From contig NZ_BAAAWH010000001.1 in the NCBI RefSeq assembly GCF_039534975.1, forward strand, positions 2,170,001 to 2,234,000: 64,000 bases of DNA, given 5' to 3'. Each line of letters begins with the position of its first letter. The first letter of the stretch is position 1. The position numbers and the translations under genes are program-made. The notes under the pieces are model-generated. The model made no database searches, was not told the origin of the DNA, and saw only the letters and a list, made by a program, of their open reading frames with translations. Shown one piece after another: positions 1-8,449 of the stretch. This DNA is from Microbacterium terregens (lineage in GTDB: Bacteria > Actinomycetota > Actinomycetes > Actinomycetales > Microbacteriaceae).

Positions 1-348
1 GAGCGCGTCGCGAAAGCCGGTGCCGACGCGGCGACCGTCTGCCAGAGCGGGCACCTCTGCCATCATGCGCGCGGCGTGCGCAGCGGAATGCGCGGTCGCG
101 AGGGGCACACGCTGGGCCACGAGAGCCCACTGCAGAACATGCACGTGGTGATCCCACAGACCGGGGATCAGCCAGCCGCCGTCCGCGTCGAGTACCTCGC
201 CGCGCATGGGCATGACGCCCGCCGGCGCGATGTCGGAGATGATCCCGCCGTTCAGGAAGACATCGACGGCACCGTCCGTCGGAAGTAGAGCACGGCTCGC
301 ACCCGAAACCCGGACTCCGGCGATCGTGCCGACCGTCGCACCGATCAC
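1..348 (-). CDS. amidohydrolase family protein, N-terminal part only
   Basis: These are the first 116 codons of a metal-dependent amidohydrolase; the rest lies beyond the left edge. The GTG start at 348 overlaps the stop of the upstream PaiB-like gene (GTGA), so the two are probably co-translated. Residues 1-60 look like the N-terminal beta-sandwich of the superfamily. They are followed by PGLWDHHVHV, where H68-x-H70 is the usual first metal-binding HxH at the start of the TIM barrel. The substrate cannot be told from this fragment; imidazolonepropionase-like or exoenzyme-type hydrolases are all possible. Confidence 0.82.
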   Translation of the reverse strand, partial: MIGATVGTIAGVRVSGASRALLPTDGAVDVFLNGGIISDIAPAGVMPMRGEVLDADGGWLIPGLWDHHVHVLQWALVAQRVPLATAHSAAHAARMMAEVPALADGRRVGTGFRDAL

Positions 349-980
349 GCGCGCGCCATCGCGTCGTGGGCGCGGCGCATCTCGGCCGCCAACGCGGGGT
401 TGGCGTAGGGTCCGTCTGCCTGCAGGTGCGTGATCACCGTCTCGACGACCTCCGTGTCCTTGTTCTGGCTGAGCTTGCGCTTGGCGAGGATCTTCGCGGG
501 GGTCAGTCGGAATCCGACGGTGCCTCGCTCGAGTCGCTGCACGAAGGCGGGGTCGTTGGGGCGCTCCCACATCATGCGAGGCTCCGGCATGCGCGCTTCG
601 AAACGCGCGACCAGGCGGTCGAGCACGGCGAGGTTCTCCTCGGGCGTGAGCACTTCGGGAACGCCGGACAGGTGGGCGGACACGAAGTTCCAGGTCGGGA
701 CGCTCTGCACGTCGCCGTACCAACCGGGCGAGATGTAGCCGTGCGGACCCTGCACGACGATCAGCAGCTCTCGCTCGCCCAGTCCGTGGATCATGTCGTC
801 GGGCTTGCCGACGTGGCCGACGATCGTGAGGTCGTCTCGGTCCTCATCCAGCAGCACGGCGTAGTGCGACGCCACGAGACCTTCGGGTGTGTGACTCACG
901 AGGGTCGCCCATGGATTCTGGTCGATGAGGCGACGCAGCTCCGCGACATCCGTCATGGCGAAGCTCGGGTTCTGACGCAT
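345..980 (-). CDS. PaiB-type FMN-binding negative transcriptional regulator family protein
   Basis: A 211-residue protein of the PaiB/FMN-binding split-barrel family. Typical family segments are visible: NPWATLVSH near the N-terminus, GHVGKPDDM mid-protein, and the GPHGYISPGWYG motif. Relatives in Bacillus repress sporulation and protease genes, but most actinobacterial members are uncharacterised small flavoproteins. I start it at ATG 980 rather than ATG 989 because a TAGCAT -10 hexamer (988-993) ends exactly 7 nt before 980 and overlaps the other ATG. That makes the mRNA leaderless. It overlaps the downstream amidohydrolase by 4 nt. Confidence 0.85.
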   Translation of the reverse strand: MRQNPSFAMTDVAELRRLIDQNPWATLVSHTPEGLVASHYAVLLDEDRDDLTIVGHVGKPDDMIHGLGERELLIVVQGPHGYISPGWYGDVQSVPTWNFVSAHLSGVPEVLTPEENLAVLDRLVARFEARMPEPRMMWERPNDPAFVQRLERGTVGFRLTPAKILAKRKLSQNKDTEVVETVITHLQADGPYANPALAAEMRRAHDAMARA

Positions 981-987
981 GCTGCCC

Positions 988-993
988 ATGCTA
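988..993 (-). promoter_or_regulatory. leaderless -10 element of the PaiB-like gene
   Basis: TAGCAT on the minus strand followed by 7 nt and ATG at 980. It contains the alternative upstream ATG, which would therefore lie before the transcription start. No clear -35 is seen. Confidence 0.55.
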
Positions 994-1010
994 CGGTCCG
1001 TCGGCGCGCG

Positions 1011-2009
1011 TCATCTCTGGCAGTAGGGGCACCAGTACAGCTTGCGGGCTGCCATCTCCTCCACGACGATCGTGGTGCCGCACACCCGGCACGGCAGCCC
1101 GGCGCGGTGATAGACCCAGTGGCGATCGTCACGACTGGCCATCGCCGCGCGGTATGCGTCGGGATCCAAGTCGTCCATCGTCATCATCTGGCCGGTCTCC
1201 ACCCCGATCGCGAGGAGGTAGAACCAATCCCGCCAGAGGTGCCGCAGCACCTCGTCAGGAACGTTCCGCCCCGGCGTGTGCGGGTTCTGCCGGGCGCGGA
1301 AGAGCAGTTCCGCGCGGTACACGTTGCCGATCCCGCTGACCACGGTCTGATCCATCAGCAGCTGGCCCACCGGGGTCGGCTTGCGCCGCACCACCGCGAC
1401 GAACAGCTCCTCGCCCTCCGAGACATCGTCCACCAGCGGGTCGGGGCCGAGTTTCGCGATCGTCGCGGCGACCTCATCCGGCGTCTGCAGCTCGCAGGCG
1501 GTCGGCCCGCGCAGATCGGCGCAGGTGACGTCGGTGAGAAGTCGCAGCCGGACCTGACCCACCACCGCCGGGGGCCAGGAGTCGCCGTCATCGGCCAGGC
1601 CGGTCGTCTGCTCGGACATGCGCACGTGCACGCGAGCTCGGCGCGGTGCCCCGATCGAGGTCAGCGAGTTCTCGCCGGCGGCATCCAGAATGGGCACATC
1701 CAGAGCCGTGCCGCGCTGGTTGGTCTGGCCCATCCTGCCGTTCGCCGATGCGATCGTCGGGTCCACCACGATCTCACCGGCGAAATCCCACGCGCCGTAC
1801 ATGCCGAGGTGGACGCGGAGCCACAGATCGTCGTCGAACTCGAGGAACATCTGCTTGCCGACGGCGCGGACCGCCGTGACCGCGCGCCCGGTCAGGACGT
1901 GCGCACCCTCGGCGAACCTCCCCTGAGGACTGGATGCCGTGACTGTGCGCCCGACGAAGTTCCGGTCGAACTGTCGCGCGATCCGGTGAACGGAATGCCC
2001 CTCCGGCAT
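1011..2009 (-). CDS. Fpg/Nei family DNA glycosylase (endonuclease VIII-like)
   Basis: A 332-residue base-excision repair glycosylase/AP lyase. After removal of Met1 the N-terminus is PEGHSVHR: Pro2 is the Schiff-base nucleophile and Glu3 the acid. The C-terminus carries the zinc finger, CRVCG then CPYCQR about 20 residues later, which holds DNA. The MPEGHS start and a length above 300 residues fit the actinobacterial Nei2 type rather than MutM. Its ATG shares one base with the rpiB stop (TGATG), so the two genes form an operon. Confidence 0.93.
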   Translation of the reverse strand: MPEGHSVHRIARQFDRNFVGRTVTASSPQGRFAEGAHVLTGRAVTAVRAVGKQMFLEFDDDLWLRVHLGMYGAWDFAGEIVVDPTIASANGRMGQTNQRGTALDVPILDAAGENSLTSIGAPRRARVHVRMSEQTTGLADDGDSWPPAVVGQVRLRLLTDVTCADLRGPTACELQTPDEVAATIAKLGPDPLVDDVSEGEELFVAVVRRKPTPVGQLLMDQTVVSGIGNVYRAELLFRARQNPHTPGRNVPDEVLRHLWRDWFYLLAIGVETGQMMTMDDLDPDAYRAAMASRDDRHWVYHRAGLPCRVCGTTIVVEEMAARKLYWCPYCQR

Positions 2010-2554
2010 CAGCCGGCTTCGGGGTCGAACGAGCTGTCGTCGGCGGCGAGCACGTCCGGCTGGCCCACCGCTGCACGCGGGTCCGGCTCGAGCGACCCGT
2101 CCTGCTCGAAGGCGGCGATCTGGGCGATGCGGCGCGCGTGGCGCTCCTCACCCGAGAAGGGCGTGGCGACGAAGCGGTCGATGAACGATGCCGCCTCCTC
2201 GAACGTGTGCTGACGCGCCCCGATCGCGATGACGTTCGCGTCGTTGTGCTCGCGCGCGAGCTCGGCCGTCGCGATGCTCCACACCAGTGCAGCCCGGATG
2301 CCGCGCACCTTGTTCGCGGAGATCTGCTCGCCGTTCCCCGAGCCGCCGAAGACGACGCCGAGTGCGTCGATTCCGGCTTCCTGGTCGGCGATGACTCCCT
2401 GAGCGGCGCGGACGCAGAACGCCGGATAGTCGTCGAGGGGTTCGTAATCGAGAGGACCGTGGTCCACGACGTCGTGACCCTGACCCGCCAGGTGGTGCTG
2501 CAACTGGGTGGAGAACTCGAGGCCGGCATGGTCGGTCGCGATGTGGATGCGCAT
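2009..2554 (-). CDS. rpiB: ribose-5-phosphate isomerase B
   Basis: A 181-residue RpiB/LacAB-type isomerase interconverting ribose 5-phosphate and ribulose 5-phosphate in the pentose phosphate pathway. The N-terminal MRIHIATDHAG and the loop GGSGNGEQ are diagnostic. Glu76 sits where mycobacterial RpiB uses a glutamate as catalytic base instead of the cysteine of E. coli RpiB, so this is the mycobacterial subtype. It carries a C-terminal tail of about 25 residues rich in Asp and Ala. It is the first gene of the rpiB-nei pair and is read from a leaderless promoter at 2562-2567. Confidence 0.95.
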   Translation of the reverse strand: MRIHIATDHAGLEFSTQLQHHLAGQGHDVVDHGPLDYEPLDDYPAFCVRAAQGVIADQEAGIDALGVVFGGSGNGEQISANKVRGIRAALVWSIATAELAREHNDANVIAIGARQHTFEEAASFIDRFVATPFSGEERHARRIAQIAAFEQDGSLEPDPRAAVGQPDVLAADDSSFDPEAG

Positions 2555-2561
2555 GAGCCTC

Positions 2562-2567
2562 AGTCTA
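2562..2567 (-). promoter_or_regulatory. leaderless -10 element of rpiB
   Basis: TAGACT on the minus strand, then GAGGCTC and the ATG at 2554. The 7-nt gap puts the transcription start at or next to the start codon. Confidence 0.6.
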
Positions 2568-2614
2568 GGGAGCCGGGCGAGGCGCGGGCGGGCGGTCCGG
2601 AGGTGGAAACGCGA

Positions 2615-2631
2615 TATGATGAAATCATCAT
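2615..2631 (+). promoter_or_regulatory. -10 element and palindromic operator over the arsR start
   Basis: TATGAT at 2615-2620 resembles a -10 hexamer. The overlapping perfect inverted repeat ATGATG-AAAT-CATCAT (2616-2631) reaches into the start codon at 2630. A GGAGG lies 26 nt upstream of the ATG, too far to be its ribosome binding site. ArsR-family repressors usually bind such palindromes in their own promoter, so self-repression is likely. Confidence 0.55.
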
Positions 2632-2995
2632 GTCATTCGATCCGCAGCAACGTCCTCTGTACGAGGTCAAAGCGGGGCTGTTCAAAGGCCTCTCGCATCC
2701 GATCCGCATCCGCATCCTCGAACTGCTCTCGAACGAGGTGGAACTGTCCGTCGCACAGCTGCAGGCTGATACCGACCTCGAGGCCTCGCACCTCTCCCAG
2801 CACCTGACCGTGCTGCGCCATCACCACCTCGTCGTGTCCGATCGCCGGGGCAGCCATGTGTATTACCGACTCGCCTACGCGGAGGTCTCCGAACTGCTGA
2901 CGACTGCGCGAGGTCTGCTGCTGCGTATCGTGTCCGCCGATGGCGCACGTGCAGCCGACGCCGCCGCGCTGCCTCCAGTGGGGTCCGCGACATGA
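2630..2995 (+). CDS. ArsR-family winged-helix transcriptional regulator
   Basis: A 121-residue ArsR/SmtB-fold repressor. Residues 18-35 (FKGLSHPIRIRILELLS) and the recognition helix region 51-66 (EASHLSQHLTVLRHHH) are typical, followed by the wing DRRGSHVYYRL. No CxC metal-binding motif is present in the alpha-3 or alpha-5 positions, so its signal is probably not arsenite, cadmium or zinc through the classical sites. The stop overlaps the start of the SulP transporter (ATGA), which points to control of that transporter. ATG 2630 is chosen because earlier in-frame codons run through the rpiB promoter. Confidence 0.9.
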   Translation: MSFDPQQRPLYEVKAGLFKGLSHPIRIRILELLSNEVELSVAQLQADTDLEASHLSQHLTVLRHHHLVVSDRRGSHVYYRLAYAEVSELLTTARGLLLRIVSADGARAADAAALPPVGSAT

Positions 2996-4653
2996 GCGCC
3001 GTCGCGAACTACGTGCGCGCCCTGCTGCCCTCTGCCCGCGACTACGCCGGGGTGGGACGAACATGGCGCGGCGATCTGATCGCCGGGGTCACCGTCGGAA
3101 TCGTCGCGCTGCCCCTCGCCCTCGGTTTCGGCGTCGCGTCGGGCGCCGGCGCCGAGGCCGGGCTCATCACCGCCATCGTGGCGGGCGTGATCGCGGCGGT
3201 GTTCGGCGGCTCCCACGTGCAGGTGTCCGGCCCCACGGGCGCGATGGTGGTGGTCCTGGCTCCGATCGTGGCCTCCCACGGGATGGCGGCGGTGGCCCTG
3301 GTGAGCGTGATGGCCGGCATCATCGTCGTTGTCGCCGGCGCAATCCATCTCGGCCGCGCGGTCTCGTTCATCCCCTGGCCGGTGATCGAGGGGTTCACGC
3401 TCGGCATCGCGGTCATCATCTTTCTGCAGCAGGTTCCCGTGCTCGCCGGAGGCGCGTCGGATGCCGTCGCCCACACGAACGTCGTCCTGGCGGCGGTCTC
3501 CTCCCTCGCCGCGGCGGAGCCGGTGTACCTCGCCTGGGCGCTGGGCGCCGTCGTCATCGTCGCCGCCTGCATGTTCCTGCTGCCTCTGCTGCATCCGTCG
3601 ATCCCCGGCTCCCTCGTCGGCATCGTGCTGGTCACCGTCGCCGTGTTGTTCCTCCCGTCACCTCTGGCCGTGATCGGGGGCCTGCCGCACAGCCTCCCGA
3701 TGCCCGCGCTGCCGGCCTTGTCACCGGACACCCTGAGCGCGCTGCTGCTTCCCGCCGTGGCGGTGGCGGCGCTCGCCGCGATCGAATCGCTGCTTTCCGC
3801 GCGGGTTGCCGCATCCCTTGCCGACACCGGCGCGTACGACCCCGATCGCGAGCTGGTCGGCCAGGGGCTGGCCTCGATCGGTGCCGGCCTGTTCGGTGGG
3901 ATGCCGGCGACCGGAGCCATCGCGCGGACCGCGGTGAACGTGCGTGCCGGAGCGAAGTCGCGGCTGGCCGCCGTCACGCACGCCGGGGTGCTTCTCCTCG
4001 TGGTCATGGTCGCCGCAGGACCCGTCGGATCGATTCCGCTGGCGGCGCTGTCCGGAGTGCTCATGGTCACCGCCATCCGAATGGTGCACCTGGCGACGGC
4101 GCGATCGATCCTGCGCTCCACCCGCGCAGACGCGCTGGCGTACGTGGTGACCGCGGTCATCACCGTCTCTGTCGACCTCATCGTCGCGGTGATCCTCGGG
4201 ATGGTCGTGGCGGGCTTCTTCGCGATCCGCGGCCTCTCACGCGCAACCGGCGTCCACCGCGAGCCGATCGAGGGGGCTCCCGAGGCGGGCGACGACCGCA
4301 TCGCCGTCATCCGTCTGGACGGCCCGCTGTTCTTCGCGGCGGCGGACCGGGTGCTCGCCGAGGTCACCGCACTGGACGGTGTGGCCGTCGTGATCCTGCG
4401 GATGTCCCAGCTGGAGCTGGTCGACGCGACCGGCGCGCACGTGCTGACGGAGATCGTGAAGCAGCTCGAGCGCCGCGGCGTGACCGTACTGATCAAGGGC
4501 GTCCGCGAGGGCCATGCGGAGCTGTTCACCACCGTGGGCGTCCTCAGCTCGCTGCGACACAGCAAACATCTCTTCGACGAACTCGCCCCCGCGGTCGCGC
4601 ACGCACGCAGCCATGTCGCCCGCGACGCGGCCGGTCACGGAAGCACGCGCTGA
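2992..4653 (+). CDS. SulP-family anion transporter with C-terminal STAS domain
   Basis: A 553-residue membrane protein of the SulP/SLC26 family, which moves sulfate, bicarbonate or dicarboxylates. The first ~400 residues are a string of hydrophobic segments starting RGDLIAGVTVGIVALPLALGF, with the family stretch GSHVQVSGPTGAM. Residues ~440-530 form the STAS domain, including MSQLELVDATGAHVL. It is translationally coupled to the ArsR regulator (4-nt overlap). The ion cannot be assigned; a link to bicarbonate or sulfate homeostasis is an inference. Confidence 0.92.
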   Translation: MSAVANYVRALLPSARDYAGVGRTWRGDLIAGVTVGIVALPLALGFGVASGAGAEAGLITAIVAGVIAAVFGGSHVQVSGPTGAMVVVLAPIVASHGMAAVALVSVMAGIIVVVAGAIHLGRAVSFIPWPVIEGFTLGIAVIIFLQQVPVLAGGASDAVAHTNVVLAAVSSLAAAEPVYLAWALGAVVIVAACMFLLPLLHPSIPGSLVGIVLVTVAVLFLPSPLAVIGGLPHSLPMPALPALSPDTLSALLLPAVAVAALAAIESLLSARVAASLADTGAYDPDRELVGQGLASIGAGLFGGMPATGAIARTAVNVRAGAKSRLAAVTHAGVLLLVVMVAAGPVGSIPLAALSGVLMVTAIRMVHLATARSILRSTRADALAYVVTAVITVSVDLIVAVILGMVVAGFFAIRGLSRATGVHREPIEGAPEAGDDRIAVIRLDGPLFFAAADRVLAEVTALDGVAVVILRMSQLELVDATGAHVLTEIVKQLERRGVTVLIKGVREGHAELFTTVGVLSSLRHSKHLFDELAPAVAHARSHVARDAAGHGSTR

Positions 4654-4655
4654 CG

Positions 4656-4661
4656 TAGGCT
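4656..4661 (+). promoter_or_regulatory. possible -10 element of pepN
   Basis: TAGGCT directly after the SulP gene, about 68 nt before the pepN GTG. Unlike most promoters here it would give a conventional leader, and a GGAG ribosome binding site lies just before the start. No clear -35 is visible. Confidence 0.35.
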
Positions 4662-4729
4662 GGGGAGGTTGCCAGCGTCGGCCATCCGCCGCTCTCGTGA
4701 CATCCGACCCCTACACATCGGGAGCTGCC

Positions 4730-7273
4730 GTGCCTGGAGAGAACCTCACCCGCATCGAGGCGCAGGAGCGCCGCGCGATCGTCGACACCCACTCGTACGA
4801 CGTCGCACTCGACCTGACGAAGGGCCCCGAAGTCTTCGGCTCCCGCACGGTCGTCACCTTCTCCGCCACGGAGGGCGCCGACACCTTCATCGACCTGATC
4901 GCGCGCGAGGTCCACTCGATCACGCTCAACGGCCGCGACGTTCCCCTCGCGGCGTTCGCCGACTCGCGCATCGCCCTGACCGGGCTCGAGCGTGAGAACC
5001 AGCTGATCGTGGACGCCGACTGCCTGTACACGAACACCGGCGAGGGAATGCACCGGTTCGTCGACCCCGTCGACGACGAGGTCTACCTGTACTCGCAGTT
5101 CGAGGTCCCCGATTCCCGGCGCGTCTTCGCCGTCTTCGAGCAGCCCGATCTGAAGGCCGCGTTCCAATTCACCGTCACCGCCCCCGAGCAGTGGAAGGTC
5201 GTCTCCAACTCGCCGACGCCCGAGCCGAAGAAGCACGGCGATGGACAGGCGACGTGGACGTTCGATCCGACGCCGCCGATCTCCTCCTACATCACCGCGA
5301 TCATCGCCGGCCCGTACGAGGAGGTCTTCTCCGAGCTCACGAGCGCTTCAGGCCGCGTCATCCCGCTCGGCGTGTACGCACGCAGGAGCCTGTGGCAGTT
5401 CCTGGATGCCGACTACATCTTCGAGAAGACCCGGCAGGGCTTCGCGTACTACGAGGAGAAGTTCGACTACCCGTACCCGTTCGCCAAGTACGACCAGCTC
5501 TTCGTCCCGGAGTTCAACGCGGGTGCGATGGAGAATGCCGGCGCGGTGACATTCACCGAGTCCTACGTCTTCCGCAGCAAGGTCACCGACGCGACCAAAG
5601 AGCGGCGCGTGGTGACCATCCTGCACGAACTGGCCCACATGTGGTTCGGCGACCTCGTCACCATGAAGTGGTGGAACGACCTCTGGCTCAACGAGTCCTT
5701 CGCCGAGTGGGCGTCGACGATCGCCACCGCCGAGGCCACCGAGTGGACCGAGGCATGGACGACGTTCAACGCGATGGAGAAGACCTGGGCCTACCGCCAG
5801 GACCAGCTCCCCTCGACGCATCCCGTCGTCGCAGAGATCACCGATCTCGAAGACGTCCAGGTCAACTTCGACGGCATCACCTACGCCAAGGGCGGTTCGG
5901 TGCTCAAGCAGCTGGCCGCCTGGGTGGGCATCGAGGCGTTCTTCGCCGGGGTCGCGCAGTACTTCCGGAAGAACGAGTGGGGCAACACCGAGCTGTCCGA
6001 CCTGTTGTCCGAGCTCGAGGCGACCAGCGGCCGAGAGCTCGGGACGTGGTCCAAGAAGTGGCTCGAGACCGCTGGGGTGAACACGCTCTCCCCGGTGATC
6101 CACGAGGACGCGGCGGGCACCATCACCCGCTTCGCCATCACGCAGACCGCGCCGGCGGACTACCCGACGATCCGCCCGCACCGCCTCGGGGTCGGCTTCT
6201 ACAACGTCACCGACAGTGCGCTCGAGCGGGTGCACCACGTCGAGCTGGATGTCGACGGCGACCTCACCGAGGTGCCCGAGCTGAAGGGCCAGCGGCGCCC
6301 GGACCTCGTGCTCCTGAACGACGAAGATCTCGCGTACGCGAAGATCCGGCTCGACGAGCGCTCCCTCGAAACCGCGATCGAGCACCTCGGCCGGATCGCC
6401 GACCCCCTCGCGCGCTCGCTCGTGTGGGGAGCGGCGTGGGATCAGACGAGGGATGCCGAGTCCTCCCCCAGCGCATACATCGATCTCGTACTGCGCAACA
6501 TCGGCAGCGAGACGGAATCCACGACGGTTCGCACGACCCTCGCGCAGCTGCAGCTCGCGGCGAACACCTACGTGGCGCCCGAGAAGCGCTCGGCGACGCG
6601 CGCAAAGGTCGCGGACGGACTGTGGGCCCTCGCGCAGGCGGCCGAGCCGGGCAGTGACAGTCAGCTCCAGTTCGTGACGGCATTCGCGACTGCGGCGTCG
6701 ACCCCCGAGCACTGGGCGATCGTGGCGGCGCTGCGCGACGGCGAGCGGGCGCTGGAGGGGCTGGAGATCGACACGGACCTGTCCTGGCAGCTGCTCATCT
6801 CCCTCGCTGCGGGCGAAGTCGCGCACGAGAAGACGATCGATGAGGCCCTCGCCGCTGACAACACCGCCAAGGGCGGAGAGTTCGCAGCTCAGGCGAAGGC
6901 GTCGATTCCGCAGCCGGCGACCAAACGCGCCGCGTGGAATTCGATCATCGAGAACGACGACCAGCCGAACACGATCGTGCGCTCGACCGCCCTGGGATTC
7001 CAGCATCCGGCCACCGTCGGCCAGTTGGGCGAGTTCGTCCAGCCGTACTTCGACATGCTGCTGCCGATCTGGAACTCGCGCTCGTACCAGATCGCGCAGT
7101 ACATCATCGTCGGGCTGTATCCTGCGCCGCTGGCCAACCTCGCGCTTCGCGATGCGACCCGCGCGTGGCTCGCGGCGAACCAGGACGCCGCGCCCGCGCT
7201 GCGCCGCCTGGTGGACGAGAACCTCGCCGGGGTGGAACGCGCGCTGGCAGTGCAGGATCGCGACGCGGAGTAG
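4730..7273 (+). CDS. pepN: aminopeptidase N (M1 family)
   Basis: An 847-residue cytosolic zinc aminopeptidase. The exopeptidase motif GAMEN is at residues 265-269 and the zinc site HELAH at 299-303, with the third ligand Glu322 in WLNESFAEW. A C-terminal ERAP1-like helical domain fills the last ~300 residues. The GTG at 4730 is preferred because GGAG sits about 6 nt before it and the protein then begins like other actinobacterial PepN (PGENLTRIEAQERR); the reading frame upstream runs back into SulP. A GC-rich hairpin follows the stop. Confidence 0.95.
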   Translation: MPGENLTRIEAQERRAIVDTHSYDVALDLTKGPEVFGSRTVVTFSATEGADTFIDLIAREVHSITLNGRDVPLAAFADSRIALTGLERENQLIVDADCLYTNTGEGMHRFVDPVDDEVYLYSQFEVPDSRRVFAVFEQPDLKAAFQFTVTAPEQWKVVSNSPTPEPKKHGDGQATWTFDPTPPISSYITAIIAGPYEEVFSELTSASGRVIPLGVYARRSLWQFLDADYIFEKTRQGFAYYEEKFDYPYPFAKYDQLFVPEFNAGAMENAGAVTFTESYVFRSKVTDATKERRVVTILHELAHMWFGDLVTMKWWNDLWLNESFAEWASTIATAEATEWTEAWTTFNAMEKTWAYRQDQLPSTHPVVAEITDLEDVQVNFDGITYAKGGSVLKQLAAWVGIEAFFAGVAQYFRKNEWGNTELSDLLSELEATSGRELGTWSKKWLETAGVNTLSPVIHEDAAGTITRFAITQTAPADYPTIRPHRLGVGFYNVTDSALERVHHVELDVDGDLTEVPELKGQRRPDLVLLNDEDLAYAKIRLDERSLETAIEHLGRIADPLARSLVWGAAWDQTRDAESSPSAYIDLVLRNIGSETESTTVRTTLAQLQLAANTYVAPEKRSATRAKVADGLWALAQAAEPGSDSQLQFVTAFATAASTPEHWAIVAALRDGERALEGLEIDTDLSWQLLISLAAGEVAHEKTIDEALAADNTAKGGEFAAQAKASIPQPATKRAAWNSIIENDDQPNTIVRSTALGFQHPATVGQLGEFVQPYFDMLLPIWNSRSYQIAQYIIVGLYPAPLANLALRDATRAWLAANQDAAPALRRLVDENLAGVERALAVQDRDAE

Positions 7274-7284
7274 CCCCGATTCGG

Positions 7285-7313
7285 TGCCCCGGTCGTCGAC
7301 GACGGCCGGGGCA
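7285..7313 (+). terminator. GC-rich hairpin after pepN
   Basis: TGCCCCGG (7285-7292) pairs with CCGGGGCA (7306-7313), and the loop contains a further GTCGTC/GACGAC palindrome. There is no T-tract, so termination efficiency is uncertain. Confidence 0.45.
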
Positions 7314-7362
7314 TCGTGCGCTCCGCCGCACGGCGCACAGGTCCCGCCGAGGGGCCTCGAAC

Positions 7363-7368
7363 TAGGAT
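7363..7368 (+). promoter_or_regulatory. leaderless -10 element of the mscS gene
   Basis: TAGGAT followed by 7 nt and ATG at 7376. A GTG at 7370 is also in frame but lies only 1 nt after the hexamer, upstream of the expected transcript start. An AGGA overlaps the hexamer, so a leadered start cannot be excluded. Confidence 0.5.
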
Positions 7369-7375
7369 CGTGACG

Positions 7376-8449
7376 ATGATGTGGACTGCTGTCGACCCAC
7401 CGATCACCGACCCCGAGTTCTGGGGCCAGGTAGGTCGCTTCTTCGGCGACGCAGGATGGAACGTCGCCCGTGTGCTCGGCATCGTGCTCGGCGCCGTCAT
7501 CATCGGCTGGATCCTGAGGTTCGTGATCCGGCGCGTGGTCGGACGCATCGTCAACGGCGCCAAGAGCAAAGCGAACGTCGATGACACCCAGGCCCTGGAT
7601 CGCTCACCGCTCGCGTCGATCCGCCTCGTGCAGCGGACCCGTACCCTCGGGTCGATTCTGCAGAACATCGTGAACGTGTCGATCGTCATCGTCACGCTGC
7701 TGCTGATCGTGAACGTGCTCGCTCCGAACGCCCTGGCCTCGCTGACCCTGCTCACGGCCGCCATCGGCGCCGGGCTCGGATTCGGCGCCCAGAACATCGT
7801 CAAGGACGTGCTCAACGGCATCTTCATCGTCGCGGAAGACCAGGTCGGCATCGGCGACGTCGTCGACCTCGGGCTCGCCACGGGGATCGTCGAGTACGTC
7901 AGCGTCCGTGTCACCACCGTCCGCGACGTCAACGGCACGCTCTGGTACGTGCGCAACGGCGAGATCACGAGGATCGGCAACATGTCGATGGGCTGGTCGC
8001 GGGTGATCGTGGACCTGGCCCTGCCGGTCGGCGCCGACATCTCCGAGGTGGAGGCGACGATGCTGGAGACCATGAAGGACCTCGCGAAGGATCCGAAATG
8101 GCGCACCCGTGTGATCGACAAGCCCGAGGTCTGGGGTCTGGAGTCCGTCTCCGGTGACGCGCTGGTCATCCGGCTCGTGATGAAGACCCGCGCCAATGCA
8201 AAGGATGACGTGGCGCGAGAACTGCGCATGCGCGTGCTGAAGGCAGTCGAGGACATGGGGCTGTCGCTCCCCCAGCTCAACTCGATCACACTGACCGGCC
8301 TGGACGGAGCGCAGCGGGTACGCGGCGCGAACCCACCGAAGACGCGGCCCACGAACATCACCACCGCCCCGTCGGCGCCGGAGCGGCCGATCTGGCGTCC
8401 GAAGCGCACGCCGAAGCAGTCACCCCAGAACCCCGAGGGATCCGCATGA
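7376..8449 (+). CDS. MscS-family small-conductance mechanosensitive channel
   Basis: A 357-residue membrane protein that opens under membrane tension to release solutes during hypo-osmotic shock. The N-terminal hydrophobic segments (around residues 30-50 and 95-150) are followed by the pore-lining region AIGAGLGFGAQNIVKDVLNG, matching MscS TM3. The beta domain then contains GDVVDLGLATGIVEYVSVRVT. The tail of about 50 residues is basic and proline-rich. The stop overlaps the glbO start by 4 nt. Confidence 0.92.
   Translation: MMWTAVDPPITDPEFWGQVGRFFGDAGWNVARVLGIVLGAVIIGWILRFVIRRVVGRIVNGAKSKANVDDTQALDRSPLASIRLVQRTRTLGSILQNIVNVSIVIVTLLLIVNVLAPNALASLTLLTAAIGAGLGFGAQNIVKDVLNGIFIVAEDQVGIGDVVDLGLATGIVEYVSVRVTTVRDVNGTLWYVRNGEITRIGNMSMGWSRVIVDLALPVGADISEVEATMLETMKDLAKDPKWRTRVIDKPEVWGLESVSGDALVIRLVMKTRANAKDDVARELRMRVLKAVEDMGLSLPQLNSITLTGLDGAQRVRGANPPKTRPTNITTAPSAPERPIWRPKRTPKQSPQNPEGSA

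Noticed and set aside
366..2213. 600-codon open frame on the plus strand
   Set aside because: Antisense to the PaiB-like, Nei and rpiB genes, all clearly recognised; arginine- and histidine-rich low-complexity translation is typical of shadows.
2875..4565. Long minus-strand frames opposite the SulP gene
   Set aside because: Low-complexity Thr/Ala/Arg-rich translation opposite a convincing transporter.
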